Shown: positions 47,517 to 56,873 of the stretch, piece after piece
Position numbering within the stretch: position 1 is the stretch's first letter
Layout of the letters: the number at the start of each line of letters is the position of its first letter
NCBI RefSeq assembly: GCF_024586915.1
Contig: NZ_JANBVS010000005.1
Location: 310,001 to 374,000, forward strand
Length of the DNA stretch: 64,000 nt
Reading direction: 5' to 3'
DNA from: Bradyrhizobium sp. SRS-191
GTDB lineage: Bacteria > Pseudomonadota > Alphaproteobacteria > Rhizobiales > Xanthobacteraceae
Program-made: the position numbers and the translations under genes
The notes under the pieces: model-generated
What the model was told of the DNA's origin: nothing
What the model saw: the letters and a program-made list of their open reading frames with translations, nothing else
Database searches by the model: none

Positions 47517-49115
47517 ATGAGTAAACCCGCGGAAAAGCCCGAGATCGTCGAGCTTCCGGCCGATGCGCCGGCGCTCGCTCCGGCAAGCCAGCGCCGCGCC
47601 GCGCAGCAACGGGTGCGCGAGGCGCGCGACCGGTTAACGTCGACATCCGGAACGCGGCCCGCCTTTGATCGCGAGCTGCTGCGCCAATATGCGCAGACCC
47701 GCATCTCCGCATCCTACATCGTCATCCTGCTGGTCGTGGCGACCGGCCTCATGCTCAGCGTCTGGCTGCATGCCATCGCCGCCGGCGCCTGGACGCTCGG
47801 CGTGCTTTGTATCCATGTCGCCATCGTCCGCAACTGCTCGAACTTCCTCAACGACCAGCCGTCGCTGGCGGCAACGCGGCGCTGGCGCACGCGCTTCGTA
47901 CTGCTCGACCTGCTCTACGGCGTGTGCTGGATGGCGATCCTGATCCATCCGGCATTGGCCGAGGTGTCGGGCACCCTGATGATGTTCCTGATGCTGCTGG
48001 TGATCGCCGTCTCCAGCATGCTCGCGGCGAACCTGCCGATCGCTGCCGTCGCGGTCACCGCGCCGGTGACGGTCGCCATCACGCTGAGCCTGGCGCTGTC
48101 AGGCAACTTCGACAACTATCTGCTCGCAGGATTTGCGATCGCCGCCGAAGGCTATTTCGTGCTGCTCGCCCATCAATTGCACGCAACCACGCTCGCGACC
48201 CTGGAAGCGCGCGCGGAGAAGGATGCGCTGATTGGCGAGCTCGAGCAGGCCAAGGCGATCTCCGACGAAGCGCGCTACCGGGCGGAGGCCGCCAACGTCG
48301 CGAAGTCGCGCTTCCTCGCGCAGATGAGCCACGAGCTGCGCACGCCGCTGAACGCCATCCTCGGCTTCTCCGAGGTGATGAAGAGCGAGATCTTCGGCGC
48401 GCATGCGGTCCCGGTCTACAAGGAATATTCCGCCGACATCCACAATTCCGGCGTCCACCTGCTGAATCTGATCAACGAGATTCTCGACCTCTCGCGCATC
48501 GAGGCCGGTCGCTACGAGCTCAACGAGGAAGCGGTTGCGCTGGTCCACGTGATTGCCGACTGCCATCACCTGCTGAAGCTGCGTGCGACCAGCCGCGGCA
48601 TCACCATTCACGAGGTGTTCGAGCAGAACATGCCGCGTCTCTGGGCGGACGAACGCGCGATCCGCCAGGTGGTGCTCAACCTGCTCTCCAACGCCATCAA
48701 GTTCACGCCGCAGGGCGGCGAGATCTGGCTGAAGGCCGGCTGGACCGCGTCCGGTGGTCAGTATCTCAGCGTCAAGGACACCGGCTCCGGCATCCCCGAG
48801 AACGAGATCCCGATCGTGCTCGCCTCGTTCGGCCAGGGCTCGAACTCGATCAAGTCTGCGGAACAGGGCGCGGGCCTGGGCCTGCCGATCGCCAAGAACC
48901 TGATCGAGATGCATGGCGGCACGTTCACGCTGAAATCGAAGGTCCGCATCGGCACCGAGGTGATCGTCACCTTCCCGCCGGAGCGCGTGATGTCGGCGCT
49001 CGCCCCGCTCTCGGACGAGGCGCCGCCGCTGCAACCGGATCCTGCGACAGCACCCGCTCAGGAGAAGCGGCGCCTGCTGCGCAAACCGATCATGAATGCC
49101 GGAACGGGACTGTGA
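47517..49115 (+). CDS. Membrane sensor histidine kinase (PleC/DivJ-like)
   Basis: About 532 residues. A cytosolic front is followed by about five membrane helices (LVVATGLMLSVWLHAIAAGAW to FAIAAEGYFVLLAHQ), then a coiled region and the kinase core: phospho-acceptor box FLAQMSHELRTPLNAILGF, N-box VVLNLLSNAIKFTP, DTGSGIPENEIP and GAGLGLPIAKNLIEMHGG. It has no PAS domain and no adjacent response regulator. The start is unclear: GTG 47508, TTG 47511, TTG 47514 and ATG 47517 are all in frame; AGGA at 47501-47504 suits the later ones. Confidence 0.9.
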   Translation: MSKPAEKPEIVELPADAPALAPASQRRAAQQRVREARDRLTSTSGTRPAFDRELLRQYAQTRISASYIVILLVVATGLMLSVWLHAIAAGAWTLGVLCIHVAIVRNCSNFLNDQPSLAATRRWRTRFVLLDLLYGVCWMAILIHPALAEVSGTLMMFLMLLVIAVSSMLAANLPIAAVAVTAPVTVAITLSLALSGNFDNYLLAGFAIAAEGYFVLLAHQLHATTLATLEARAEKDALIGELEQAKAISDEARYRAEAANVAKSRFLAQMSHELRTPLNAILGFSEVMKSEIFGAHAVPVYKEYSADIHNSGVHLLNLINEILDLSRIEAGRYELNEEAVALVHVIADCHHLLKLRATSRGITIHEVFEQNMPRLWADERAIRQVVLNLLSNAIKFTPQGGEIWLKAGWTASGGQYLSVKDTGSGIPENEIPIVLASFGQGSNSIKSAEQGAGLGLPIAKNLIEMHGGTFTLKSKVRIGTEVIVTFPPERVMSALAPLSDEAPPLQPDPATAPAQEKRRLLRKPIMNAGTGL

Positions 49116-49162
49116 GATGATGGCACTTGCAAAGCCGGACGAGAACCTCTTCAACTCGCAGC

Positions 49163-49360
49163 ATGAGCCAGGATACCCCCTGCATTGCCGTCTGCATGAT
49201 CGATCCGAAGACCAAGCTGTGCTTCGGCTGCGGTCGCACGCTGCCGGAGATCGCGCGCTGGGGCCGAATGTCGCGCGACGAGCGGCTGGCCGTGATGGAC
49301 GGGCTGCCCACACGCCTGCACGACGCCGGACTGCCCGCGATGGCGCGCAAGCGCGACTGA
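49163..49360 (+). CDS. DUF1289 domain protein
   Basis: The 65-residue protein has the DUF1289 pattern: DTPCIAVCMIDPKTKLCFGC followed by GRTLPEIARWGRMSRDER. Four cysteines probably bind an Fe-S cluster or zinc. Start at ATG 49163 (MSQDTPC). It sits between the kinase and the protease genes with short gaps, possibly one transcript. Confidence 0.85.
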   Translation: MSQDTPCIAVCMIDPKTKLCFGCGRTLPEIARWGRMSRDERLAVMDGLPTRLHDAGLPAMARKRD

Positions 49361-49385
49361 GCGCCGCTCTCATCGGAGGCCGGGC

Positions 49386-49922
49386 ATGAACAAGGCGGTA
49401 CTGGTTCTTGTCACCATGGTGGTCACCGCGAGCGCCGTGATCGTCTACAAGGATCCCGAGCAGGCCGCGCTCGCCAGCGACACCGTCTCGGAGATGCTGC
49501 GCAGCCGGGCCTTCAGGGCCAAGGCAAGTCCGCCGACCAACGCCGTCGAGATCGAGCGCACCAGAGGCGGCGAGTTCGCGCTGCGCGCCAAGATCAACGG
49601 TGTGACCGCGCCGATGGTCGTCGACACCGGCGCCACCTCGGTGGTGCTGACCTGGGAGACCGCCAAGGCCGCGGGCCTGCCGCTCGAGCTCTTGAACTAT
49701 GACGTCGACGTCGAGACTGCGGGCGGCCACACCAAGGCGGCCCGGCTGACGCTCGATCGGCTGGCGATCGGCAAGCTCGTGGAGCGCTCGGTGCCGGCGC
49801 TGGTCGTTCCGCATGGCCAGATGAAGACGAACCTGCTCGGCATGAGCTTTCTCGACCGGCTCGAACGCTTCGAGGTCCGCTCCGACCGGCTGATGCTGCA
49901 CGGCTACCCCGAGCGCAGCTGA
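49386..49922 (+). CDS. Retropepsin-like aspartic protease (TIGR02281 family)
   Basis: The 178-residue product has an N-terminal membrane anchor (VLVLVTMVVTASAVIVY) and one retropepsin-like half with the active-site motif VDTGATSVVL (about residues 79-88) and the second block LLGMSFLDRLERFEV. Such single-domain clan AA enzymes must dimerise. The catalytic domain should face the periplasm. It is common in alphaproteobacteria; a related rickettsial protein cleaves surface proteins. Confidence 0.88.
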   Translation: MNKAVLVLVTMVVTASAVIVYKDPEQAALASDTVSEMLRSRAFRAKASPPTNAVEIERTRGGEFALRAKINGVTAPMVVDTGATSVVLTWETAKAAGLPLELLNYDVDVETAGGHTKAARLTLDRLAIGKLVERSVPALVVPHGQMKTNLLGMSFLDRLERFEVRSDRLMLHGYPERS

Positions 49923-49983
49923 GGCGGCGGCTGCGGCGAACGCTGCCTTGCACGCGCGGCAGATCCCGGCCTACGCTCCCGCC

Positions 49984-51003
49984 ATGGCCGATACCCCGCA
50001 GATCAAGCTCGCCCTGAACGAGACTCCGTTCGGCCCCTCGCCTGCGGCGATCGCGGCCATTCAGGCCGATCTCGCCGGCCTCGCCCGCTACACCGGCCGG
50101 GAGGTCGATGATCTCACAACGGCGATCGCCGCGCGCGAAAACATCCCCGCCGACCAGATCGTGCTCGGCGAGAACCTCAACGTGCTCGGGCTTTATCTCG
50201 CCGCTCACGGCGGTCCCGGCGGCACCTTCGTCTACTCCGAGCCGGGCTACACGGCGCTGGTCGACGCGGTGGCGCTGGCCGGCGGCCGCGTGATCGGCGT
50301 GCCGCTGAATGCGGCGCTGGAGAACGACCTGCCGGCCATCGCGGCGGCCGTGGACGAAACAACGCGCGCGGTCTATCTGGTCAATCCGCACAATCCCTCG
50401 GGCACGGTGAGCGACGCCGCGCTGTTCATCGAGGCGGTTCGCGCCTTGTCGTCGCGCACGCTCGTGATCGTCGACGAGGCCTATCTCGAATTCCTGCCGG
50501 ACTTCGCCGCCCGCACCGTCACGCCGCTGCTCCGCGAGGGTTGCAATGTCGCGGTGTTCAGGACGTTCTCCAAGATCTACGGCCTCGCAAGTCTCGCCAT
50601 CGGGTATACCCTGGCGCCGAAGCCGCTGGCCGCAGGACTGAAGCAGATAGGCATCGGCGCCTTCTTCGGGCTGAACCGGCTCAGTCTCGTGGCCGCGTTG
50701 GCGAGCCTTGGTGAGCACGACTACATCGTCGATGTTCGCGCCAAGGTCGCGGCCGAGCGCGAGGCTTGGCATGCGCTGCTGCGCGATCGCGGCCGCGGCT
50801 TCAGCGCCTCGCATGCCAATTTCGTGTTCTTCGATTGCGGCCGGCCGCATGCGGATGCGGCCGCGGCGCTCGCCGCCCGCGGCATCGACATCGGCCGCGC
50901 ACAGCCGGGTTTTGCGACATGGCTGCGCATCTCGATCGGACTGCCGGACGAAAACGCGGTCGCGCGCCAAGCCGTGGCCGACCTGCTGCCGGCGAACGAA
51001 TAG
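49984..51003 (+). CDS. PLP-dependent aminotransferase, histidinol-phosphate aminotransferase-like
   Basis: This 339-residue fold-type I enzyme has IKLALNETPFGPSP at the front, YTGREVDDLTTAIAARENI, VNPHNPSG, the Asp/Tyr pair DEAYLEF and the PLP lysine in FRTFSKIYGLASLAIGY. It resembles HisC but is short and separate from other his genes, so it may act on another amino acid. ATG 49984 is preferred over 49948. It converges on dusA with one base between the stops. Confidence 0.88.
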   Translation: MADTPQIKLALNETPFGPSPAAIAAIQADLAGLARYTGREVDDLTTAIAARENIPADQIVLGENLNVLGLYLAAHGGPGGTFVYSEPGYTALVDAVALAGGRVIGVPLNAALENDLPAIAAAVDETTRAVYLVNPHNPSGTVSDAALFIEAVRALSSRTLVIVDEAYLEFLPDFAARTVTPLLREGCNVAVFRTFSKIYGLASLAIGYTLAPKPLAAGLKQIGIGAFFGLNRLSLVAALASLGEHDYIVDVRAKVAAEREAWHALLRDRGRGFSASHANFVFFDCGRPHADAAAALAARGIDIGRAQPGFATWLRISIGLPDENAVARQAVADLLPANE

Positions 51004-51004
51004 G

Positions 51005-52054
51005 TCAGGCGAGCGCGGCCACCGGCTGACGCTGCTCGATCATCGCGACCGCCTCGCGCAACACCTCGATCCCGGCGTCGGGCTTCACGCCGCGCTCGGA
51101 GAGGTGACGGCGGAAGGCGCGCGCGCCAGGCACCGCGTGATAGGCCCCGACGAGATGCCGCGTGATCGCGTGCAGCCGCGTCCCCTGCCCGAGCTGGCGT
51201 TCGATATAGGGCTCGAGCGCCGCCAGCGCGTCCTTCATGCTCGAATGCGGCGCGGCCTCGCCAAACAGCACGGGATCGATGTCGAGCAATCGCCACGGCT
51301 CCTGATAGGCGGCGCGGCCGAGCATCACGCCATCGACATGAGCGAGATGAGCTTGCGCCGCTTCGATGCTGCTGATGCCGCCATTGATGATGATCGGCAC
51401 GTGCAGCAGCCGCGCCTTCAGCCGGTACACCCTGCCGTAGTCGAGCGGCGGGATGTCGCGGTTCTCCTTCGGCGACAGACCGTTCAGCCACGCCTTGCGC
51501 GCATGCACGATCAGCGCGTCGGCGCCACTGTCGACGACCGCATCCGCCAGCGCATCGAGCGCGATCTCCGGATCCTGGTCATCGATGCCGATGCGGCACT
51601 TGACGGTGACGGGAATGCGCACCGCGCGCTTCATCGCTGCGACGCAGGCCGCAACGAGCGCCGGCTCCGCCATCAGGCACGCGCCGAAGCGGCCATCCTT
51701 GACCCGGTCCGACGGGCAGCCGACATTCAGGTTGATTTCGTCGTAGCCGAAGTCTTCGCCGATCTTGGCTGAGGTCGCGAGATCCGCCGGATCCGAGCCG
51801 CCGAGCTGCAGCGCCACCGGATGCTCGCTGGCATCGAAGCCGAGCAGCCGCTGCCGGTCGCCGTGAATGACGGCCCCGGTCGTCACCATCTCGGTATAGA
51901 GCAGCGCCCGCCGCGACAGCAGCCGATGGAACACCCGGCAATACCGGTCAGTCCAATCCATCATCGGCGCCACGGAGAAGCGGCCGGCTCCCACCGATCC
52001 ATATTTCAACGTCGACTCAAGCACTTGGAGAGGGATCCCCGATCCGGATCGCAA
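51005..52054 (-). CDS. dusA: tRNA-dihydrouridine synthase A
   Basis: DusA reduces uridines in the tRNA D-loop using FMN and NADPH. The TIM barrel shows SVAPMMDWTDRYCRVFHR, the catalytic cysteine in NVGCPSDRVKDGRFGACLM, and DGVMLGRAAYQEPW for FMN phosphate binding. The C-terminal helical tRNA-binding part is complete (HAITRHLVGAYHAVPGA). The start is uncertain: TTG 52054 opens the frame, while GTG 52024 or a later start also keep the barrel whole. Confidence 0.92.
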   Translation of the reverse strand: MRSGSGIPLQVLESTLKYGSVGAGRFSVAPMMDWTDRYCRVFHRLLSRRALLYTEMVTTGAVIHGDRQRLLGFDASEHPVALQLGGSDPADLATSAKIGEDFGYDEINLNVGCPSDRVKDGRFGACLMAEPALVAACVAAMKRAVRIPVTVKCRIGIDDQDPEIALDALADAVVDSGADALIVHARKAWLNGLSPKENRDIPPLDYGRVYRLKARLLHVPIIINGGISSIEAAQAHLAHVDGVMLGRAAYQEPWRLLDIDPVLFGEAAPHSSMKDALAALEPYIERQLGQGTRLHAITRHLVGAYHAVPGARAFRRHLSERGVKPDAGIEVLREAVAMIEQRQPVAALA

Positions 52055-52285
52055 AGGGACGCAGCCCCTGCTGTCTCATGATGTCCGCGGCGGCCGCCGC
52101 TCGAAACAGGCAGGTAATGCCAACGGTCCCCGCTCGCAAGCGCAAAGACGGCAAGACCGGGCGTCGCCGGTCTCACCGTGTGCGGAGACAGTTGTGTCGC
52201 AGGCTGATGCGGCGGGCCGCGCGTCTTTCCATGCGGGCGCCTCTCAGGCACCCGAACAGCCTTCGCAGGCCCCCGCGCGCGGAGA

Positions 52286-53179
52286 TCAGAGCCGGTAGTA
52301 TCGTTCCGCGTTGTCGTGAAACAGCTTGCGGCGGTCGCCTGAGGCGAAGTCCGACGTGATCTCCTTGAAGGCATCGAACAGTTTGTCGTAGCTGCTGAAC
52401 AGCTTGTCGACCGGGAAGTTGCTGGCGAACATGCAGCGTTCGACGCCGAAGGCCTCAATGGCGGTGAGCACGTAGGGGCGGAAGGAGTCGACCGTCCAGG
52501 TCCAGTCGCCCATGCCGAGACCGGAGATCTTGCACGCGACGTTCGGAGCCTGGGCCAGCAGCTTCATGCCGGTCTTCCAGGCCTCGAAATGATCGGGGCC
52601 ATCGACCTGCATGCCGGTGTGGTTGAGGATGATCTGCGTGTCCGGAAAATCTCGCGCGAGCTCATAGGCCTCCTGCATTTGCGGGTAGTAGAGCTGAAGG
52701 TCGAAGGACAGGCCGAGGTCACGCAGCATGGCAAAGCCGCGCCGCCACTCCGGCTCGCGACAGACGCCGGGCCGGTCGAGATAGGTCTTGGCCGGATCGG
52801 CGTGATAGTTCAGCGACTGGCGGATGCCGCGGAAATTCGGATAGGCCAGGTGTCGTTCGAGCACGTCGCGCACGTTCGGCTGCGCCAGATTGGCATAGCC
52901 GACGATGCCGTGAGGAAAGCCGTGCTTGTCAGCGACGCCCTGCAGCCACTTCGTCTCGCCGACCGGATCCTTGGGATCGAAGCCGACGTCGAGATGGACC
53001 GACTTGACGACGTTCTGGTTCTTGCAGTCGGCGAGGAAGTCCTCGATCAAATAGCTGTGGTTGATCGCGGTGTAGTCGCCGAAGGCCGAGGGCTTCACGC
53101 CGTCGCTGAGCCACGGGTAATAGTGGTTCTCGAGATCGTAGAGATGGTGGTGCGGGTCGATGATGGGAAAATCGGTCAT
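52286..53179 (-). CDS. Amidohydrolase-2 family (lactonase-like) enzyme
   Basis: The 297-residue TIM-barrel hydrolase begins MTDFPIIDPHHHLYDLENHY, with the metal-binding HxH pair, and has ILNHTGMQVDGP and FASNFPVDKLFSSY later. This COG3618 group includes L-fuconolactonase and other sugar-lactone hydrolases. Start ATG 53179. It is last in the minus-strand catabolic cluster, so hydrolysing a sugar lactone made by the SDR dehydrogenase is a reasonable guess but unproven. Confidence 0.88.
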   Translation of the reverse strand: MTDFPIIDPHHHLYDLENHYYPWLSDGVKPSAFGDYTAINHSYLIEDFLADCKNQNVVKSVHLDVGFDPKDPVGETKWLQGVADKHGFPHGIVGYANLAQPNVRDVLERHLAYPNFRGIRQSLNYHADPAKTYLDRPGVCREPEWRRGFAMLRDLGLSFDLQLYYPQMQEAYELARDFPDTQIILNHTGMQVDGPDHFEAWKTGMKLLAQAPNVACKISGLGMGDWTWTVDSFRPYVLTAIEAFGVERCMFASNFPVDKLFSSYDKLFDAFKEITSDFASGDRRKLFHDNAERYYRL

Positions 53180-53261
53180 GGTGGCATCCTCGATCAGGGA
53201 TCGTCCGGACATGGGTGCGGGCGCCCGATGAATCAGGCGCCCGCTGCGATGCCTTGCGCGA

Positions 53262-54254
53262 TCAGTAGTCGCCGGCGGACGGCGGATAGACGCGCTTCAG
53301 CTTGGCCTGGGCTTCCGGCGTGCCGACATTGCTGGAGGTCACGAGCGACAGCGGCAGCGGCAGGCTCTGAGTCACGGCCGCGCCGGTCAGGGCGTTGTAG
53401 ACCTGCTGCACGCCCTCGATGCCCTGCCCGCCGGCCTCCTGCAGGAACAGGCCCTGCACGACGCCTTCACGCAACAGCTTGACGGTGGTCGGGCTGCCAT
53501 CGGATGTGGCGAGGCCGACCTTGCCGACGAGGCCGCGGGTCTGCAGCGCCTTGGCCGCGCCGGTCGCCGCCTCATCATACATACCGTAGATCGCCTTGAC
53601 GTCGGGATGCGCGGTCAGGAGGTCGTTGGCCTGGTCGACGGCTTCGCGGACGGTCAGGCCCTTGGTCTGCAGAATCTGCACCAGCTCGCAACCATCCGCC
53701 TGGAACGACTCCTTGGCGCCGGCGAGATATTTCTGCGCATTCTCGCGATCCTGCGGCAGTGACAGCATCCCGACCTTGTTGCCGCCGCGCTCCTTGGCGA
53801 GCGCGCAGACGAACTTGCCTTCGGCCTTGCCGCCGTCGAAATTGTTGGCGGTCACCGCCGACGTATAGTCGGTCTCGCCCGGCTGCGGGCCGATGCCGGC
53901 AAACGCGATCGGGATCTTCTTCTCCTTCAGCAGCTTCAGCACCGGCGGCGTGCTGGTCGAGCTGACCGGACCCATCACGATGGCGTCGACGCCGCGGGTG
54001 ATCGCGGTGCGCACGTTGGTCATCTGGTCGGCCGGCGAATTGTGCGAATCCATCTCGATATAGGTCATGCCGAGCTCGGCCGCCTTGGTCTTGGCGCCGT
54101 AGCCGACCCACTGCCAATAGGAGATGTCGAGCGACGGCGCGATATAGGCGACCGTGAACTTCTTCGCGCCCTCGGCGGCAGATGCCGGCTGCAGAGCCGC
54201 GGCCATGACGGCTGAGACAGCGATGGCGAACAGGCCTTGAGATCGTCTTTTCAT
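53262..54254 (-). CDS. Sugar ABC transporter substrate-binding protein (ribose type)
   Basis: The 330-residue protein has a signal peptide ([18 protein letters not shown]) and a type I periplasmic-binding fold: [54 protein letters not shown] and [16 protein letters not shown]. It delivers a sugar or related solute to the permease and ATPase encoded just upstream. ATG 54254 follows GGAGGAAAG. The pocket residues do not identify the ligand. Confidence 0.9.
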   Translation of the reverse strand: MKRRSQGLFAIAVSAVMAAALQPASAAEGAKKFTVAYIAPSLDISYWQWVGYGAKTKAAELGMTYIEMDSHNSPADQMTNVRTAITRGVDAIVMGPVSSTSTPPVLKLLKEKKIPIAFAGIGPQPGETDYTSAVTANNFDGGKAEGKFVCALAKERGGNKVGMLSLPQDRENAQKYLAGAKESFQADGCELVQILQTKGLTVREAVDQANDLLTAHPDVKAIYGMYDEAATGAAKALQTRGLVGKVGLATSDGSPTTVKLLREGVVQGLFLQEAGGQGIEGVQQVYNALTGAAVTQSLPLPLSLVTSSNVGTPEAQAKLKRVYPPSAGDY

Positions 54255-54302
54255 GCTTTCCTCCAAGTGTTTTATGAACGTTTCGTGGGTGGTGCAGCTA
54301 TC

Positions 54303-55310
54303 TCAGCTACGGACCTTCGTGGCGCGGTCGATCAGGACCGCGACGAGGATGACGGCTCCCGTGACGGTTCCTTGCCAGAAGCTGTTGATGCCGATCAGGT
54401 TGACGCCGTTCTGGATGACCGTGATCATGATCGCGCCGAGCATGGCGCCGATCGCCGAGCCGGTGCCGCCGAACAGGCTGGCGCCGCCGATCACGCAAGC
54501 CGCGATCGCCTGCAGCATGAGGTTGGCGCCGGCGGTCGATTCCGAGTTGCTGATGTAGGACAGGCTCAGCAGGCTGGCGAAGGACGCCGCCAGGCCGGAC
54601 GCGACATAGACGCCGAAGCGCACGCCGTGCACGGGAATGCCGAGCAGACGGGCCGCCTTGTCGTTGCTGCCGATGGCGAACACCCAGCGGCCGACGACGA
54701 GCTTGCGCAGCACGAATTCAAGGGCGATCACGGCAATGGCGCAGAACAGCACGAAGTTGGTGACGCCGGGGATCAGCTCGCCGCCATTGAGCTTCCAGAA
54801 ATTCGCATCCGCAATCGCGATCGAGTGACCGTCGGTGATGACGAAGGAGAGACTGGCGCCGATCGCGTAGGTGATCAGGGTGACGACGAACGGTGCGAGG
54901 CCGACGATGGTGACGAGGCCGCCATTGATCGCGCCGACGGCCGCGCCGACGCCGAGGCTGATCAGGCAGGCGATCGGCCACGGCAGGCCGGCGGAGAAGC
55001 ACAGGCCTGCGACCATGCCGGTCAGCGAGAAGGTCGAGCCGACCGACAGATCGATGCCGCTGGTGGCGATCACCAGGAACACGCCGAGCGACATCAGGAT
55101 CAGCGGCGCAGCCGCCTGGGCGATGTTGGCGAGATTGCCCCAGGTCAGCACGTAAGGCGACCAGAAGCTGATACCCACGAGCAGAACGACGATAGCGATC
55201 GCGATCGCGATCTCCGAGCGATAGGTGCGCGTCAGCCGGACGGCCAGTGAGGCGCGCTTGCCAGGCTTGGGCCGCTGGGCCGCGCGCTGATCGATCACCA
55301 CTTCCGTCAT
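54303..55310 (-). CDS. Sugar ABC transporter permease (RbsC type)
   Basis: The 335-residue permease has about ten helices, with family blocks GVFLVIATSGIDLSVGSTF, AINGGLVTIVGLAPFVVTL and the late GGASLFGGTGSAIGAMLGA. I start at ATG 55310, with AAGAGGA just upstream; ATG 55331 is also possible. It follows the ATPase gene closely (about 31 nt) and precedes the binding protein gene by 48 nt, forming a complete importer. Confidence 0.9.
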   Translation of the reverse strand: MTEVVIDQRAAQRPKPGKRASLAVRLTRTYRSEIAIAIAIVVLLVGISFWSPYVLTWGNLANIAQAAAPLILMSLGVFLVIATSGIDLSVGSTFSLTGMVAGLCFSAGLPWPIACLISLGVGAAVGAINGGLVTIVGLAPFVVTLITYAIGASLSFVITDGHSIAIADANFWKLNGGELIPGVTNFVLFCAIAVIALEFVLRKLVVGRWVFAIGSNDKAARLLGIPVHGVRFGVYVASGLAASFASLLSLSYISNSESTAGANLMLQAIAACVIGGASLFGGTGSAIGAMLGAIMITVIQNGVNLIGINSFWQGTVTGAVILVAVLIDRATKVRS

Positions 55311-55341
55311 GTTATCCTCTTGCTTGCTCATGCGCCGGCAG

Positions 55342-56865
55342 TCACGCCGCCATTCCGGTCGCGCGCGACAGCGAGACCTCGTCGAGCTCGTCGTGCCCGA
55401 GAATGCCGCTGACCTGGCCGCCGAGATCGAAGGCGATCACCCGGTCGCAGACCGCGATCAGCTCGGTGAACTCGGTCGACCACCATACCACGACGCAGCC
55501 CGCGGCGGCGGCATCGCGGATCATCGCGTAGATCTCGCGCTTGGTGCCGATGTCGACGCCGCGCGTCGGCTCCTCCAGCACCAGGATCTTCGGCGCCGGC
55601 GCGAGCCAGCGCGCCAGCAACAGCTTCTGCTGCGTGCCGCCGCTCACGGTCTGCGGCAGCGCGTCGATCGAGCTCGCCTTGATCGACAGCGTATCGAGCG
55701 CGGTCTGCGCGGCCGCGGCTTCGCCTGATGAGGCCAGGATATGGCGGCCGGCGACCCGTGCGGCCGCGACGATGTTGTCGAGGATCGGCAAGGTCGCGAG
55801 GATGCCCTTCTCGGCGCGATCGCCGGAGACGTAGCCGACCCCTGCCCTCACGGCTTGCGCGGGACTTGCGAATGTCACGTCGGTGCCATCGATCGTGAGG
55901 CGCCAACCGCCGGACCGCCGCGCACCGATCAGGGTCTCGATGACGCCGGACGGCCCGGCGGGCGCACCGGCAAGCCCGAGCACCTCGCCCGAGCCGACGC
56001 TCAGGGAGACGCCCGAACCGCGGAGCACAATCTGCGTGCGTGCCGAGGTAGCGATCGTGCTGCGCGGCGCAGCCTGCGGCAAGGCGCTGCTCTTCTGCCC
56101 CATCGCCTCCACGATCGCCTCATCGCTGATCTCGGAGAGCGACGCGCGGTCGAGCACCGAGCGCCCGTCGCGCAGCACGGTGCAGACGTCGGCGAGCGCG
56201 CGGATCTCGCCCATGCGATGCGACACCAGGAGCGTGCTGATGCCCTGCTGCGCCAGGCGGCGGAGAATGCCGAACAGCCGCTCGGTCTCGGAGAACGTGA
56301 GATTGGCGGTGGGCTCGTCCAGCAGCAGGACGCGTGCGCCGGAGCTCAGCGCCCGGGCGATCTCGACGAACTGCCGCTCGTGCAGGTCGAGCTGCGCCAC
56401 CGGCCAGTCCAGCGCCCGCTCCGCCAGCTCCTGGTCGACCAGCGCCAGCGCGGCATGCGCCTCCTCGAAGCATTCAGCCTCGCTCAGCCGCGCAAGAGCG
56501 CGCTTGCGATGCGGCAAGGTGATGTTCTCGGCCACCGACAGATGCGGCAGCAGCGCCAGCTCCTGGAACACGACGGCGATCGCATTGGCGTCGGGATCCT
56601 CGCGGCCGTCGATGCTGATTGATCCGCCATCATGGCGGTGCGAGCCCGAGATGATGCGGATCAGGGTCGACTTGCCCGCACCGTTGCCACCGAGCAGCGC
56701 GTGAATCTCGCCGCGCCGGATCCGCAAATTGGCGCCGCGCAGCACATGCGTGGCTCCAAAGCTCTTCTCGATGGCCTTGGCTTCGAGGACGAACGAAGTG
56801 GCGTTCGTCTCGCCTTGGGTCTCACGCACCGCTGACATGTCAGAACTCACGCTCACCTGCTTCAT
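55342..56865 (-). CDS. Sugar ABC transporter ATPase, double NBD (RbsA type)
   Basis: The 507-residue protein has two nucleotide-binding domains. The first has Walker A GGNGAGKST (59-67), Q-loop FQELALL, a degenerate signature (LDLHERQFVEIARAL) and Walker B VLLLDEPTANL. The second has signature VSGGTQQKLLLARWLAP and LVLEEPTRGVDIGTK, but its Walker A region reads GLAGAPAGPSGVIETLIGA, with neither the lysine nor the GAGRTE loop usual for RbsA relatives, and Glu replaces Asp in Walker B. Only one site probably hydrolyses ATP. It begins 9 nt after the TRAP gene. Confidence 0.9.
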   Translation of the reverse strand: MKQVSVSSDMSAVRETQGETNATSFVLEAKAIEKSFGATHVLRGANLRIRRGEIHALLGGNGAGKSTLIRIISGSHRHDGGSISIDGREDPDANAIAVVFQELALLPHLSVAENITLPHRKRALARLSEAECFEEAHAALALVDQELAERALDWPVAQLDLHERQFVEIARALSSGARVLLLDEPTANLTFSETERLFGILRRLAQQGISTLLVSHRMGEIRALADVCTVLRDGRSVLDRASLSEISDEAIVEAMGQKSSALPQAAPRSTIATSARTQIVLRGSGVSLSVGSGEVLGLAGAPAGPSGVIETLIGARRSGGWRLTIDGTDVTFASPAQAVRAGVGYVSGDRAEKGILATLPILDNIVAAARVAGRHILASSGEAAAAQTALDTLSIKASSIDALPQTVSGGTQQKLLLARWLAPAPKILVLEEPTRGVDIGTKREIYAMIRDAAAAGCVVVWWSTEFTELIAVCDRVIAFDLGGQVSGILGHDELDEVSLSRATGMAA

Positions 56866-56873
56866 CCCGATGC

